Below are positions 9,567 through 19,089 of a stretch of 22,292 bases of DNA, one piece after another. The stretch spans positions 1 through 22,292 of the forward strand of contig ML976820.1 of the NCBI GenBank assembly GCA_010015655.1, in the 5' to 3' direction. The DNA comes from Bimuria novae-zelandiae CBS 107.79. Lineage: Eukaryota; Ascomycota; Dothideomycetes; Pleosporales; Didymosphaeriaceae. The position numbers were made by a program, and so were the translations under genes. Every line of letters starts with the position of its first letter. Positions within the stretch are counted from its first letter, which is position 1. The notes beneath the pieces were generated by a model. That model did no database searches, had not been told where the DNA came from, and saw only the letters and a program-made list of their open reading frames with translations.

Positions 9567-10181
9567 ATAGTATCCTGTAAATACTGCGCGAAGAAGGGCT
9601 TAACCTATAAGCTATTTTCTTTTAAAATATAGTATAGTAACTATTATAAAAATAGCGTTGCGAAGTGTAAGCTAGTAGAACCTATAATTTTAAATTTCTT
9701 TTTAATTAATTTTAAAATAGATAGGCTCAAGCGCCTAGAAAAGGTAATAGTAGTTAAAAAAAAAGGTAGTATAGTAGCCTTTTAAGCTACCTGTAGTAAA
9801 AGGAAAAAGTTACTAAAGTAAAAGTATTTACTTAAAAAGCGTAATGGAAAGCTTTTTACTAACTTAATAAAATTTATAAAGAAGATTAAACGTCTTAAGG
9901 GGATAAAATTATTAAGCTAGGATATTATTTAACTAAAAGGGGGTTTTATACTTAGCTCTTTTACCTTAGACTAGTCCGTCTATCCTCCGCCTTTTAATCT
10001 TAATAATTTTAAACCTTTAGCCTTAGCTTCTTTAGATGCTCCTAGTAGAACTTCTCTAAGGCCTCTTTATAGTTAGTAAGGTTCCTTGCTAGTTCCTACG
10101 TGTTATAGTTCTCTAGCTATCTATGTTGACTTATACCGGCGCCGTCTTAAGGCGCAGACAACCATTACCATATCCTTATAA
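9567..10181 (+). pseudogene. antisense cysteine-rich reading frame in the Gag-only LTR element
   Basis: ATA at 9567-9569 (probably a mutated ATG) opens a 205-codon plus-strand frame ending at TAA 10179-10181, opposite to the direction of the host retrotransposon. The N-terminus reads VSCKYCAKKGLTYKLF, then *YSNYY and NSVAKCK. Taking Tyr as RIP-mutated Cys, this gives C-x2-C-x7-C, C-x2-C, C spacing like the zinc-binding modules of fungal retroelement-linked proteins. A Lys/Arg/Glu-rich stretch predicted to be helical follows (about residues 50-130), then a Pro-rich segment FTLD*SVYPPPFN. About ten TAA/TAG interrupt it, all fitting Gln or Trp. The minus strand here translates to Phe/Ile/Leu-rich nonsense, so I favour plus. 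The cysteine-module comparison is from memory of such families and not verified; function unknown. Confidence 0.5.
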
Positions 10182-10189
10182 CTAGGTCC

Positions 10190-12372
10190 CGTTTGTAAGT
10201 CCTATCTATAGTAGTGTTCTTTTATTATAATATAGCATATTATATTTTTTAACTACTTATAGGGTAATTAGACACGCGTCTACTCTTAAGTTAATAAGTG
10301 CTATAATATAATACCCGTACACTATAATATTCTTAATTAAGTATTTCTTAACTTAGTAAGTATTTACTTAATAAGCTATAATAATTATACTATTACTAGT
10401 ATAGCTTATTACCTAGTAATAATCTAGTTTTTTAAGTCCTTAGAGTCTTTAAACTTATTTTGGCCCTTTTATAAGGCTTTTGCCTCCTGTATCTAACTTT
10501 TAAATTAGGCTAGCTTTAAGATTTCTTTAACCCTATACTATTTATATTATTATTAATGCAGCGTATAGGTTTCTTAGGTCTTATTAAATTTATATACTCC
10601 CTAATTCCTGTGTTATAGGTAGTTTAAAGTAAGGCACTTATTCTAGGCTAGTACTTTATATTTTAGGTAGTTATTAAAGAAAGCTACTTCTTCCTATAAG
10701 CTTAGGTATGTAAAGCACTATAGGTTATATTAGTTTTATTTAATTATTAGGTAGTTTATGTCTTTTCCTAGCTACGTGCTTTCTATTGTTATACTAGTAT
10801 CCTAAGAATCTAGGCCCTAAGGGAACTAGCCTATTTTAAACTTTTATTATTTATATAGTTTGCAGGTAATGTTAAAGTATTAATACTAGCTATTTTATTT
10901 ATAATACTTAGCCTAATAGGCTAAAAAATATTTATAGTAATTATTAGGTACGCTGTACTAGTCTTTTTTAAGTCTATAGTGTTCTAAGCCTCCTAGAAAG
11001 TAAGAGGCTTTAACTCTAGCCTTAGAGTGCTGTTGGTATCCTTTTCGTGTGTATTGCCACCACTTGGCATGTGCATGTTGTTCTTGTATCGTGACCTGGC
11101 GTAGGTACTGCTTCGGGGGTCCTTGCAGCTTTTTGGCAAGCCAATAAGCGTCCCACGCATGTGGTCCTTGGACGACCACCTTCGCCTTGCACTGAGACGA
11201 GTGATGTAGCGTGCTGTTGCATATCTAGCAGGTGTCATCTGCCAGTTGTTGGAAGATCTAGTATTTGTGGAGGGTTTTTCGTCCCTCTCCCTATTCTTTT
11301 ATTGGTTCTAGGATCTCTTGTGTGAGGTCTATCTCCTCCGCCTCTGCTGGCACGAGGGTGGCCATGGCCACTCGTAGGAGGTTGGTTGTGTTGACCTTGG
11401 TCTCCTGACCTTCACAGTCCTTGGCGAAGTGGCCTTGCTTGCCACATCGGAGGCAGGCTTTGTCCTTAAACCTCCGTTCTCGCTCTTCTTGCGAGATGCC
11501 ACTTCTGCCTTAGTAAGCCCTCTTTAGTTTATACGGCTGTTTTCCCTTGCCGTTCTTTTTTTTTTGTGCCATCGGGCTTTATTAGTTATAATAACGTCTC
11601 CGTCTCGGTCCCTTCCTGCAGGCCTGGTGTTGTTTTCCTTCCTAGAAAGCAATCGGGTACTATGCTACTTCTCTAGCTTTTGCTTATATAGGCAATTATC
11701 TGCTTTAATAGCGTTATTAATAAGTTCTTTTAGGTTATCTACTTTTCCTTAGTAGACTAACTTATCTTTAACTAATTTTTTTAGCCTATTATAGTAGGTA
11801 ATTATAAGTAGGGCTTCCCCTTATTTATTAAGTTCCGCTACTATCTATTTAAACTCTAGTATATAGAGTACTACTAATTTCTTTTAGCGTAATCGTTAAA
11901 GGCGTATTTTAGTTTAATATTTTTTATTAATAGTGCCAAATATTCCCTTTATAGCCTTATAAAAGGATTTTCAGTTTTTAAAAGCGTCCTTAGTAGCGCC
12001 TAAATTATAATCCTCTACCTTGCTATTCTTAAGGAAGTTATTAATTATTAGTCTTACTTATATAGCTACCGTATCCTGCATATTTATATAGGTAACTAGA
12101 ATTTTATCTTATTTTATATTAAACTTTCCTAACTTATAATAGATAAATAGTTCTATCTGCGTTAGGAACGTTCCTGGATAGCCCTTTCTAAAGTAGGATT
12201 TAGGCTTTAGAACCTTTAATTAATATTTTATATCTTTCTATTTACTTATCTTTTCGCTTATCTAATTAATAATTTCCTAAAGCTAAGTTATCTAAGCTAT
12301 TTATCTAATAATTTTTTTTAAGGTTTTGTCTTTAGGTGCTAGAGCTATAGTACTTAAACTAGGTCTTACTAT
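10190..12372 (-). pseudogene. Gag-like protein with two CCHC knuckles and long C-terminal extension
   Basis: The likely start is ATA 12372-12370 (former ATG), 21 bases inside the LTR edge, followed by VRPSLSTIALAPKDKT. A retrotransposon Gag core follows (GYPGTFLTQIELFIYYKLGKF, KSFYKAIKGIFGTI, GEALLI.TYYNRLKKLV), then a first CCHC knuckle CLRCGKQGHFAKDC at about 11462-11421 and a second, C*ICNSTLHHSSQC, at about 11236-11195. Between Gag core and first knuckle the frame shifts by one base at an A10 run (plus-strand T10, 11552-11561). After the second knuckle the frame continues about 330 codons to near 10190, rich in Gln and Lys with coiled-coil character, carrying only RIP-type stops. No protease motif follows. 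Bases 11035-11480 are nearly free of RIP. Gag would package element RNA; enzymes would have to come from another element. Confidence 0.68.
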
Positions 12373-12393
12373 TATATTATAAAGTAGTTAAAG

Positions 12394-12846
12394 TATTATA
12401 AGGCGCTTACACCTTATTCTAATTTAAATTAAAGTAGTAAGGTATTATAGTATTTTATAAATTATTTAATAGTATAAATTAATGCGACACTTAGCGCGAG
12501 GCTAGATAATTTAATTTTATAATAAAATAAGATAACTATTAGTTTATATAAGAGAACGTACTCGCATAGAAGATATATAAGTTAACTATAAGGAGCATAA
12601 TAAAAGGAAATCGTCCTGTATATATATATCCTCTTTGTCCTATAGAATCCCACGATATCCCATATCCTGGCACCGTGGGATCCCATGGGATTTCCTGGGA
12701 CGTCACGTGATTAGAGGGTCACGTGGTCCCACGGTGTCCCATGGTCCTGGCGTCTGGGACAGCCTGGGACGTTACGTAAGCCTGAGGTGGGGCCCGGATG
12801 CCGTCATAAGGCTCTCCGTCCCACCGTCGATTTCTGGATCGTAACA
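12394..12846 (-). repeat. 5' LTR of the Gag-only element
   Basis: 453 bp; plus-strand start TATTATAAGG is the RIP-mutated form of TGTTATGAGG at 5022, end GATCGTAACA. Bases 12394-12620 are heavily mutated, while 12645-12840 stay GC-rich with two CACGTG sites and the palindrome GGGATCCCATGGGAT. On its right it abuts a Gypsy reverse-transcriptase fragment directly. Confidence 0.83.
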
Positions 12847-14455
12847 TTTAGGGTTAAAGTAGGCTAGCGCGGGGTCTATATAGAATACTATTTTTAAAAA
12901 GTTAAATATATATTACTATTCTTATCCCTAAATAAATTCTACTCCTTTACTAATAAGCTTTATAAGGGGGCTTACTATGCTAAAGAAGTCTTATATAAAT
13001 TTTTAATAAAAGTTCGCGAAGCCTATAAAGCTCTAGACTCTTTTTACTAAAATTAGTAGCTTTTATTTTTAAATTATTTAAACTTTATCTAGGTCTATAC
13101 TTATTCCCTTATTAACCTTTCTAATAATTTTAAGGTACTTAGTCTTTTTAATATAAAACTTAGATTTCTTAATATCTAAATATAGTCCTGTAGCCCCTAA
13201 CTTCTAGATTACGATACGTACTTTCTCTTCGTAGTCTTTTTAGCTACTACTAAAGAAGATAAAAATATTATCTATATACGCTAAGTAGTAGTTATTAAGG
13301 TACTCCTTTAGTACCTAATTAATATACTACTAGAACGTACTTAGCGCATTAGCTAAGCTAAAAAGAACTACTATTTACTTATAAAGACTAAATTAGGTTT
13401 TAAACGTTGTCTTTTATTCCTTACCTTTTACTATCTAAAGCCTATAAAAGGCTTAAATTATATTAAGTTTACTAAACTATTTAGCCTTCGCGAGGAGCTA
13501 AAGGATCTTACTAACTAATAATAAAAAGTACTAGTCCTTTTTTGAGACAGTATTTAGGGCTTAATAATTAATATAAAAGCGTAGTCCTTTACTAGATTTT
13601 TTTTATAAATAATACTAGGGCGGCGACGCTAGACTTACTTACTTAAATAAATTTTTTATTTAAGTATTTAGTAAACTTTTTTTAAAGGATAAGCAACACT
13701 TCACGAGACATATTAAATAAAGGGCTATAGGGAATCTTTAGGATCTTGCCATCTTTTTCTACAAGAGGAATAAAAAGATCTACTCAAGGTCTACGGTGCG
13801 GAGAGAGCTTGTCAGCTTGTTCCCTATAAAAGAGACACTATAAGTCTTTAAAAGCTTTAAGTAGTAACTTTTATAGGTTTACTTTTAGCTTACAGGTTAA
13901 CGCCTTTTATATATCCTTTATTAATATAGAAAACACTTTAGCCTTATTTTCTAGACGTTAATTATACTAATCTAAGGCTATAAAGGCTATAGCTAATACG
14001 CCTTAAAGCTTTATTAATAATTTTTTACTTTCTTAGTTACGGATGCGGGTGCCTAAACTTTTAATTTAAATTAATTTCTTTACTAGGGCTAGTTTAACCT
14101 TATTTTTTTTTAGGTTAGGCCAAGAATTAGATCGTACAACCCGTTATTAAGTAAAATATATAGCTATATTAGTTTTATATAGCTATTAATATTTATTTTT
14201 AGTTAGACTACTCTATATCCAAAGAGTTACATGCCTCTAATACTAATAACCTTTTATAAATAGGGTAAGTTCTTACGCTGTAGGTAGGCTTTCGTTATAA
14301 ATTCTTTTAATATAAATTTAAAGATTAAATAACCTAAATTAATTATAATTAATATAAAGATAATTTTATTAATAAGTAAGTATACTGTTATTAGTATTAA
14401 GTCTAGCTATAGCCTTTAAAAGTTATTAAAACTTATTTTTTATCCTTTTTTTACT
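12847..14455 (-). pseudogene. Ty3/Gypsy pol fragment: protease and reverse transcriptase
   Basis: On the minus strand from about 14455: a retropepsin-like part (GYLIFKFILKEFITKAYL, NNGLYDLILGL), then the RT region SREVLLIL (one frame change near 13700), LRFYINYQALNT, SKLNIIQAFYRLQI, PFSLANALSTFQ, the catalytic YIDNIFIFSS at about 13278-13250, KSKFYIKKTKYL, and RSFIGFANFY-type sequence. It ends at LAYFNPK exactly at the LTR edge (12847). The expected SKLDV and YVDD/YIDD motifs read SKLNI and YIDN: catalytic Asp changed to Asn by RIP. Stops are TAA/TAG at Gln/Trp positions. RNase H and integrase are missing, as is Gag on the other side, where a Copia element begins at 14471. A less damaged patch lies at about 13735-13830. 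The family call is secure. Confidence 0.87.
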
Positions 14456-14470
14456 TGTGCTTTTTAGCGG

Positions 14471-14757
14471 TGTGTCAGATTATACGTGTCTAATTACATA
14501 GTCCTTTGCACACGCAAAGGTAGCTGACGCAACCTTATATATATAAAGAGACTTTGCTAGTAGTCCGGTTTCATCCGCACGCTTCCGGGCAAGACAAAGG
14601 GCGACTCTCCTTAATTAATAGAAATAGATTAGCGTCTTAGCGTAAGACGTAAGGATAAAAGAGCCTTATATTCTTATATAGATAGAATAATAATCTATCT
14701 ATATAACCTAATAATCTAATAATTAAGAGTCTTATTACCTTAACCACTAATATAACA
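14471..14757 (+). repeat. probable 5' LTR of the Copia element
   Basis: It begins TGTGTCAGATTATACGTGTC immediately after the Gypsy fragment and ends near TATAACA at 14751-14757, with the Copia gag frame starting about 25 bases later. It contains a CTTTGCACACGCAAAG hairpin (about 14511-14526) and a TATA box. No 3' LTR copy was found in the window, so the right edge is a judgement. Confidence 0.45.
14537..14546 (+). promoter_or_regulatory. TATA box in the probable Copia LTR
   Basis: TATATATAAA lies inside the proposed LTR, upstream of the gag frame and in the right direction to drive it. Confidence 0.35.
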
Positions 14758-14781
14758 ACATATAACCTATACAACGTAACA

Positions 14782-15990
14782 ATAATTACGCTACGTAACT
14801 ACACTAACTACATAGCGTAAGTTATATAAATCTAGTTAAGATACGTACTCTATTATATTTAGAATTTACTAAACCTAGAATTAACAACTGCGCTAAAACC
14901 TAAGCTAGCAATCTTATAAGCTCTAAAACTAGCTAACTATACTCTAATTATTAGTATTATAACACTAACGCGCATTTCTAAACTATCTACGTTAAGTATT
15001 AAAGCCTTTAAAAAGAACTTTAAGTACTATAAAACGTTACTCGAAGAATTTAAGAATAATTAGTACGTATTTAAAAAGGAGCAGTTAAGCCTTTAGTAAA
15101 TTATTATTTTTATATAATTAATAGTTAGCTAGTATCTCTAAAGGACGTGTTGCCTACCTAACTAACTACTTAGATAGTAGATTATTAATTTTAAGGCTAT
15201 AGTTAGCGTTAATACGCTATTTAAATAAGAACGCGTACGTGACTAATATTACTCTTCCCTAAAGCTACTATAAACCGCGAATACATAGGATATATAGCTA
15301 GCAGAATATAATTAAGTAGCTACTAAAGCGGAGACGTATAAAGTCCTAGAATTAATATAGTTTAACGCTATAGCAAACGACTTCTTAAATACTATAAATA
15401 AAGTCGCTCCTATGTAGTTAACAACCTTTTAGGACAACGGACGATTCACACCAGGTATAACTAAGAAAGAAATAATAAAGCGTTTCCGAGAATATATAAT
15501 ACTAAACTACCTAATATCGCGAACAAAGCAGAGATCTACATTTATAATAGGTAACTTATTAGAGCTTAGTAAAAATAACAAACCTACCTAGAGTATATAA
15601 AGTAGGGACGCCTATAGTGCTAAAACGTTATTATTTAAAAAACAGGGTAGACCTTAATATTAACGTATAGGCTAGTAGATAGTTAAGCAAGACTTCCCCT
15701 AGACCTTTTAACCCCTGTTAAAGTAGGTGGGCGCCTAAAACCTATTAAAATAGAAGGGTAGAAATGCTATATATATAATATATAGCACTTTATAAAAGAC
15801 TTCTTCTATATAAATCTAGCAAAAGCCCTAGAATAGTAGTAGCTAAATAAAAAGATTAAGGAACTTATCGCACTAAAGTAAGAGTATAATTTAGAGTTCT
15901 AAGGACTTCTAAGAGGTTAAAGTAGGCCTAGAACTAAAACTCTAGCTATAAAGAACCCCTATACTCTAACTCTAAAAATTACTAAATAGT
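14782..15990 (+). pseudogene. Copia Gag relic
   Basis: ATA at 14782 (former ATG?) opens frame 1: ITLRNYTNYIA, LALKLANYTLII-type text, then KAFKKNFKYYKTLLEEFKNN (about 15001-15060), KAETYKVLELI*FNAIANDFLNTINKVAP, GRFTPGITKKEIIKRFREYI (about 15440-15500), STFIIGNLLELSKNN, and a Ser/Glu/Lys-rich tail near 15850-15950. About thirty TAA/TAG lie in frame. I place it as Gag because of position between the LTR and a Copia protease on the same strand; the sequence itself was not recognised from a specific family. A zinc knuckle was not found. The protease that follows is in a different phase (frame 3), so either an indel or a frameshift separates them. Confidence 0.5.
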
Positions 15991-16085
15991 AACTAAATAG
16001 TAAATAAATATTTACTATATAAATAGTATTTACCGCGTTTTTTAAAATAAGTTAAATTAATTATCTACTGCGGCGTTTATTTATT

Positions 16086-16921
16086 TTTAATTCTGACTTA
16101 ACCTGCCACATCACGAACAATCCCGATTAGATATACGATTACCCACCGCTGGCATAAGGAGATTTTGTGTAGGCAGGCAATACATAAATATAGATTAAGG
16201 GGTATAGATTACTTATTATAAATCTATAACGCGAATAGGGAGCTGGAAGATTAGTACTACATAATATAGCTATTTATCTAGACCTGCTATATAATCTTGT
16301 CTCCTTCTAAGTATTAAGATAGCAAGGATTCTAATAGGATACTAAATTAGAATCCACCACCCTTAAGAGACTAAATAGAACAACTATCGGAGAACTTTAA
16401 GAGATTTATAGGCAATAGGTACTAGAACACTAGCCTATACACTACTTAACTTATTATATACATACCTATAACTCTCGAACGCAGAGACAAAGTTAGAAAG
16501 TATTAGCCCTACTCTAGTATAAGAGGCTTAGTTATCTAGAACCTATAATAATTAAATACTTAGTATAATAATCTAAAGGGGTGCGCGTTAAAGGAATTAT
16601 AATAGTAAAGTATAACTTATATAAATAAGTAAAAATATAGAGGCAAATTAGTCGCATACTAAGGATTAATAAATAAGGACCTAAAGAGAGGCTCACTATT
16701 AATTTCTATTTATATAAACTATAGACATTTAATAAGGAGAAGAGCTAGATACTTATTATAAATAAGTACTTAAAGGTCTAATAGGGTTTCTACTTTACTA
16801 ACAACTAAATAGCTAAGTTAATTATTAACGTACTAACAAACTTCTTTTAATTCCTTAAAAACTAATATAATATCACTCTAAAAATTATTAAATTAGATAA
16901 TAAGATTATTATCCAAATAGT
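16086..16921 (+). pseudogene. Copia protease and integrase relic, truncated
   Basis: One frame runs from FNSDLTCHITNNPD (16086 on) through RLVLHNIAIYLDLLYNLVSF (about 16246-16305), *GF**DTKLES and TTIGEL, to SKGVRVKGIIIVKYNLYK (about 16574-16627), GPKERLTINFYLY (about 16678-16716), FYFTNN and KLDNKIII at the end. These match the order protease, GAG-pre-integrase, integrase zinc region and integrase core of fungal Copia elements. The protease active site expected as DSG reads NSD (16089-16097). The zinc-region Cys pair reads Tyr-x2-Tyr (KYNLYK), and the first core Asp reads Asn (INFY). TAG/TAA replace Trp and Gln. It breaks off at about 16921, where unrelated sequence with a tandem repeat begins. 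Confidence 0.82.
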
Positions 16922-17070
16922 AGTAGTCACGTGGACCGGATGCACACGGATCTCTGTGTGTAAGATCTGGAAGGGTACGGATCTCCGTGCGTAGAGACTA
17001 GGAATGTATTAACCCTTTCCTTCGTATAATAGACAGATAGAAGCAATTAACACTAGTTACCCCCCCCCCC
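16922..17070. repeat. 31-bp tandem repeat segment with C11 tract
   Basis: Two imperfect 31-bp units, 16946-16976 and 16977-17007, both start ACGGATCTC and agree at about 21 positions. The preceding bases contain CACGTGGACCGG, and 17060-17070 is a run of eleven C directly before the next LTR. GC content is normal and RIP damage slight. It may be a leftover LTR or host sequence; it interrupts the Copia integrase. Confidence 0.55.
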
Positions 17071-17537
17071 TGTACAATGTTTACACCGTGTAAACCTTTT
17101 TATCTTATACATAATTACTAGTAGAGAGTCTATTTAATACTAATTAGTAGTTTAAATACTATAAGAGAGAAAGCTTTTTTTATATCTTTCTATTTAAAGA
17201 TTCGCGTATAAGAAAAATCCTTTTCCTTATTACTTTAACTATAAATTAGTAAGAGTAAAGATAGAGTCTAATTTGCGTGCGAGTAGCTATAAATCTTTAT
17301 TTAGTTACTTAAGTAAGAGTAAGAAACCTGTCCGTACGATACTATTTAGAGGTACTATATAAATAGTAATACTTATTTAACGCTAGGAGATCTATTTTAT
17401 CTTTTTATATAAGACTATTTAAAGGTAATATATAATAAGAAGTAAGATAGCGCGCAATAACGTATAACTAACTGTTATAAAATAATAAGTAACGCTAGCT
17501 CTATCCTAAACTAACTAATATAATATATTAACGTACA
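17071..17537 (+). repeat. probable 5' LTR of the second LTR element
   Basis: It starts TGTAC and ends GTACA (467 bp), a short perfect inverted pair of the TG...CA type. A palindrome GTTTACACCGTGTAAAC lies at about 17080-17096. The bases after the right end (ACTAATACG..ACCACTTATAA) align with those after the LTR at 20305 (ACGAGTTAACACCGCTAGTATAA), which supports the boundary. No second LTR copy is in the window. Confidence 0.5.
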
Positions 17538-17544
17538 ACTAATA

Positions 17545-18930
17545 CGTACCACTTATAAGTATTTTAGTAAAGACCCTAGTAGAGTAGACAAACATTAAGG
17601 ACTAAGTAAATAAGATTAAACTATTAGATAATATACTAAAGAAGAAACTTAACTTATATATAGCTAATTTAATTATAGAACTTTACGCGTTAAGCGTAAT
17701 AGGCGTATAAACTTTTAAAAACTTTTAGAATAATTTTATAGAGTAGAAGCTTATATACTTTAAAAATCTTAGCTAACCTTTTCTATAAGAACTAATTACT
17801 ACCCTGTAAAATAAAGGCATTAGTTTTAAAAAGGATAAAATAGAGGCTATTACGCTATATAGACTTATAAAAGAAGAATACGCTTTTAACGTCTTATTAT
17901 AGTACTATATAGAATTACTATTACTAGCGCTAGTTCTAACGCTGTAGATTATGTCCCCGTACGAATTACCCGTAGACTTGATACTTCCTCCGCAACTAGT
18001 ATAACCACCTTATGCTAGCCCATTACATAAGAGCACGACCGGGCAGCTATATATCCCTATAGTTACAGCTCCGTACGAGATCCCTCAAAGCCTGTACCCA
18101 CCGCACACGATCTAATCGCTGTACAATCCATACCAACTTCCACCTACACGAGGGATTGCAGCGGAGAATCTTGCGCCTGAGAAGGTCGTACAATTCCAGA
18201 AGGCCTGGAAGAAGGAAAACAACTACATAGGGCAACCGTACGATATCCTAGCTGATAAGGCGATGGTATTTATTGAGCTTTGCCAACGTCTTGTTATCCA
18301 TGAGGCCTCGTACGCAAGCATTTTTCCTAATATCCTTAAAGGGCGTGCGCACATGTTCTACCTTCACAATATTAGCCCAGGACGAATATAGAAGTTACTA
18401 TATAAGTAGCTCAGTAATCACTTTAATACTAACGTAAACTATAACTAGTATTAGATAGATTAGATAATAATAAACTTCTCACGAATTAGATAGTAGAACT
18501 CTATAAAAACTCTATATAAAGCTCTAGAAGTAATAATTAATAAATTTACTCTTATATAAAAAGCCCTTAGCCTATAATTCTAACGCGAGATACTTCTTTA
18601 TACTGCTATTATATAAGTATATTAAGGATAGCCTAAGCTAAAATAAGCTATATTTTTAATTAAGCCTACGTGCGAGGCATTATTTAGCGATCTCTATATA
18701 GTACTTTAAGTCTCTATTAACTAATAGAATAATATATTTATAAGCGAATCCTAGGATGCGTACTATACTAATAGGTAATATAGCTTATTACGTACGTAAG
18801 GCTATTAATAACGTAGAAGAAGCTTTAGGGGATATAACGGATTATTTAGATTATAGTCCTTCGCATAACTAAAGCGATGCTTTATTTATTATAAGGAAGG
18901 ATATTAGTCTATAAATTATCCTTATATAGA
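17545..18930 (+). pseudogene. Gag relic with zinc-knuckle remnant (second LTR element)
   Basis: Frame 2 runs without net shift from about 17545 to 18930. N-terminal part NIKD*VNKIKLLDNILKKKLN...; then a Pro-rich linker (MSPYELPVDLILPPQL, 17951-17998); the Gag core VVQFQKAWKKENNYIGQPYD...FIELCQRLVIHEASYASIFPNIL (about 18187-18335); a YYTNR*YSLL segment near 18765; and RCFICYKEGY*SINYP at about 18875-18922. The last is the degraded form of the knuckle seen intact at 22140-22181, with one Cys and the His both changed to Tyr. Bases 17945-18385 are almost free of RIP, while both sides are full of TAA/TAG. The corresponding gag at 20328 shows the same domain order, so the two elements are relatives. 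Confidence 0.75.
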
Positions 18931-19089
18931 TTAATCTTATATAAAACGCTAGTATATCTCCTTATATAAAAGATTTTATAATAAAACACTAACGCGCAAG
19001 GAGGTAAGCGCGTATATTTCAAAATTTAAAAGTAAACTAAAGTAAAACAAATAGAAGTTATATAATAATAATAACTTAAATAAAGAGGA

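Larger units (their letters stand above)
5022..12846 (-). mobile_element. non-autonomous (Gag-only) LTR retrotransposon, split by nested transposons
   Basis: Two copies of a roughly 453-bp LTR bound this element: 12394-12846 intact in length, and 5022-5250 plus 9235-9456 separated by a DNA transposon. On the plus strand each LTR begins TGTTATGAGG and ends GATCGTAACA, allowing for RIP. The element is read on the minus strand: 5' LTR 12846-12394, Gag-like frame from 12372, polypurine tract 9475-9460, 3' LTR from 9456. Without the nested DNA the length is about 3.84 kb with a 2.94-kb interior, too short for a standard gag-pol. I find no protease, reverse transcriptase, RNase H or integrase motif inside. 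Flanking 5-mers (AATAC at 5017-5021, TTTAG at 12847-12851) do not match, so there is no target-site duplication. Confidence 0.8.
14471..16921 (+). mobile_element. truncated Ty1/Copia retrotransposon
   Basis: Order is probable LTR, gag, protease, GAG-pre-integrase and the integrase core; the order protease-integrase without a preceding reverse transcriptase marks the Copia type. The coding sequence stops at about 16921 inside the integrase, so RT, RNase H and the 3' LTR are lost. It lies against the 5' side of the Gypsy pol fragment, probably as an insertion into it. Confidence 0.78.

Noticed and set aside
10958..11238. Three overlapping minus-strand frames of 66-81 codons
   Set aside because: They are pieces of the less mutated island of the Gag-like relic; the 73-codon one is in the true phase and the others are shadows.
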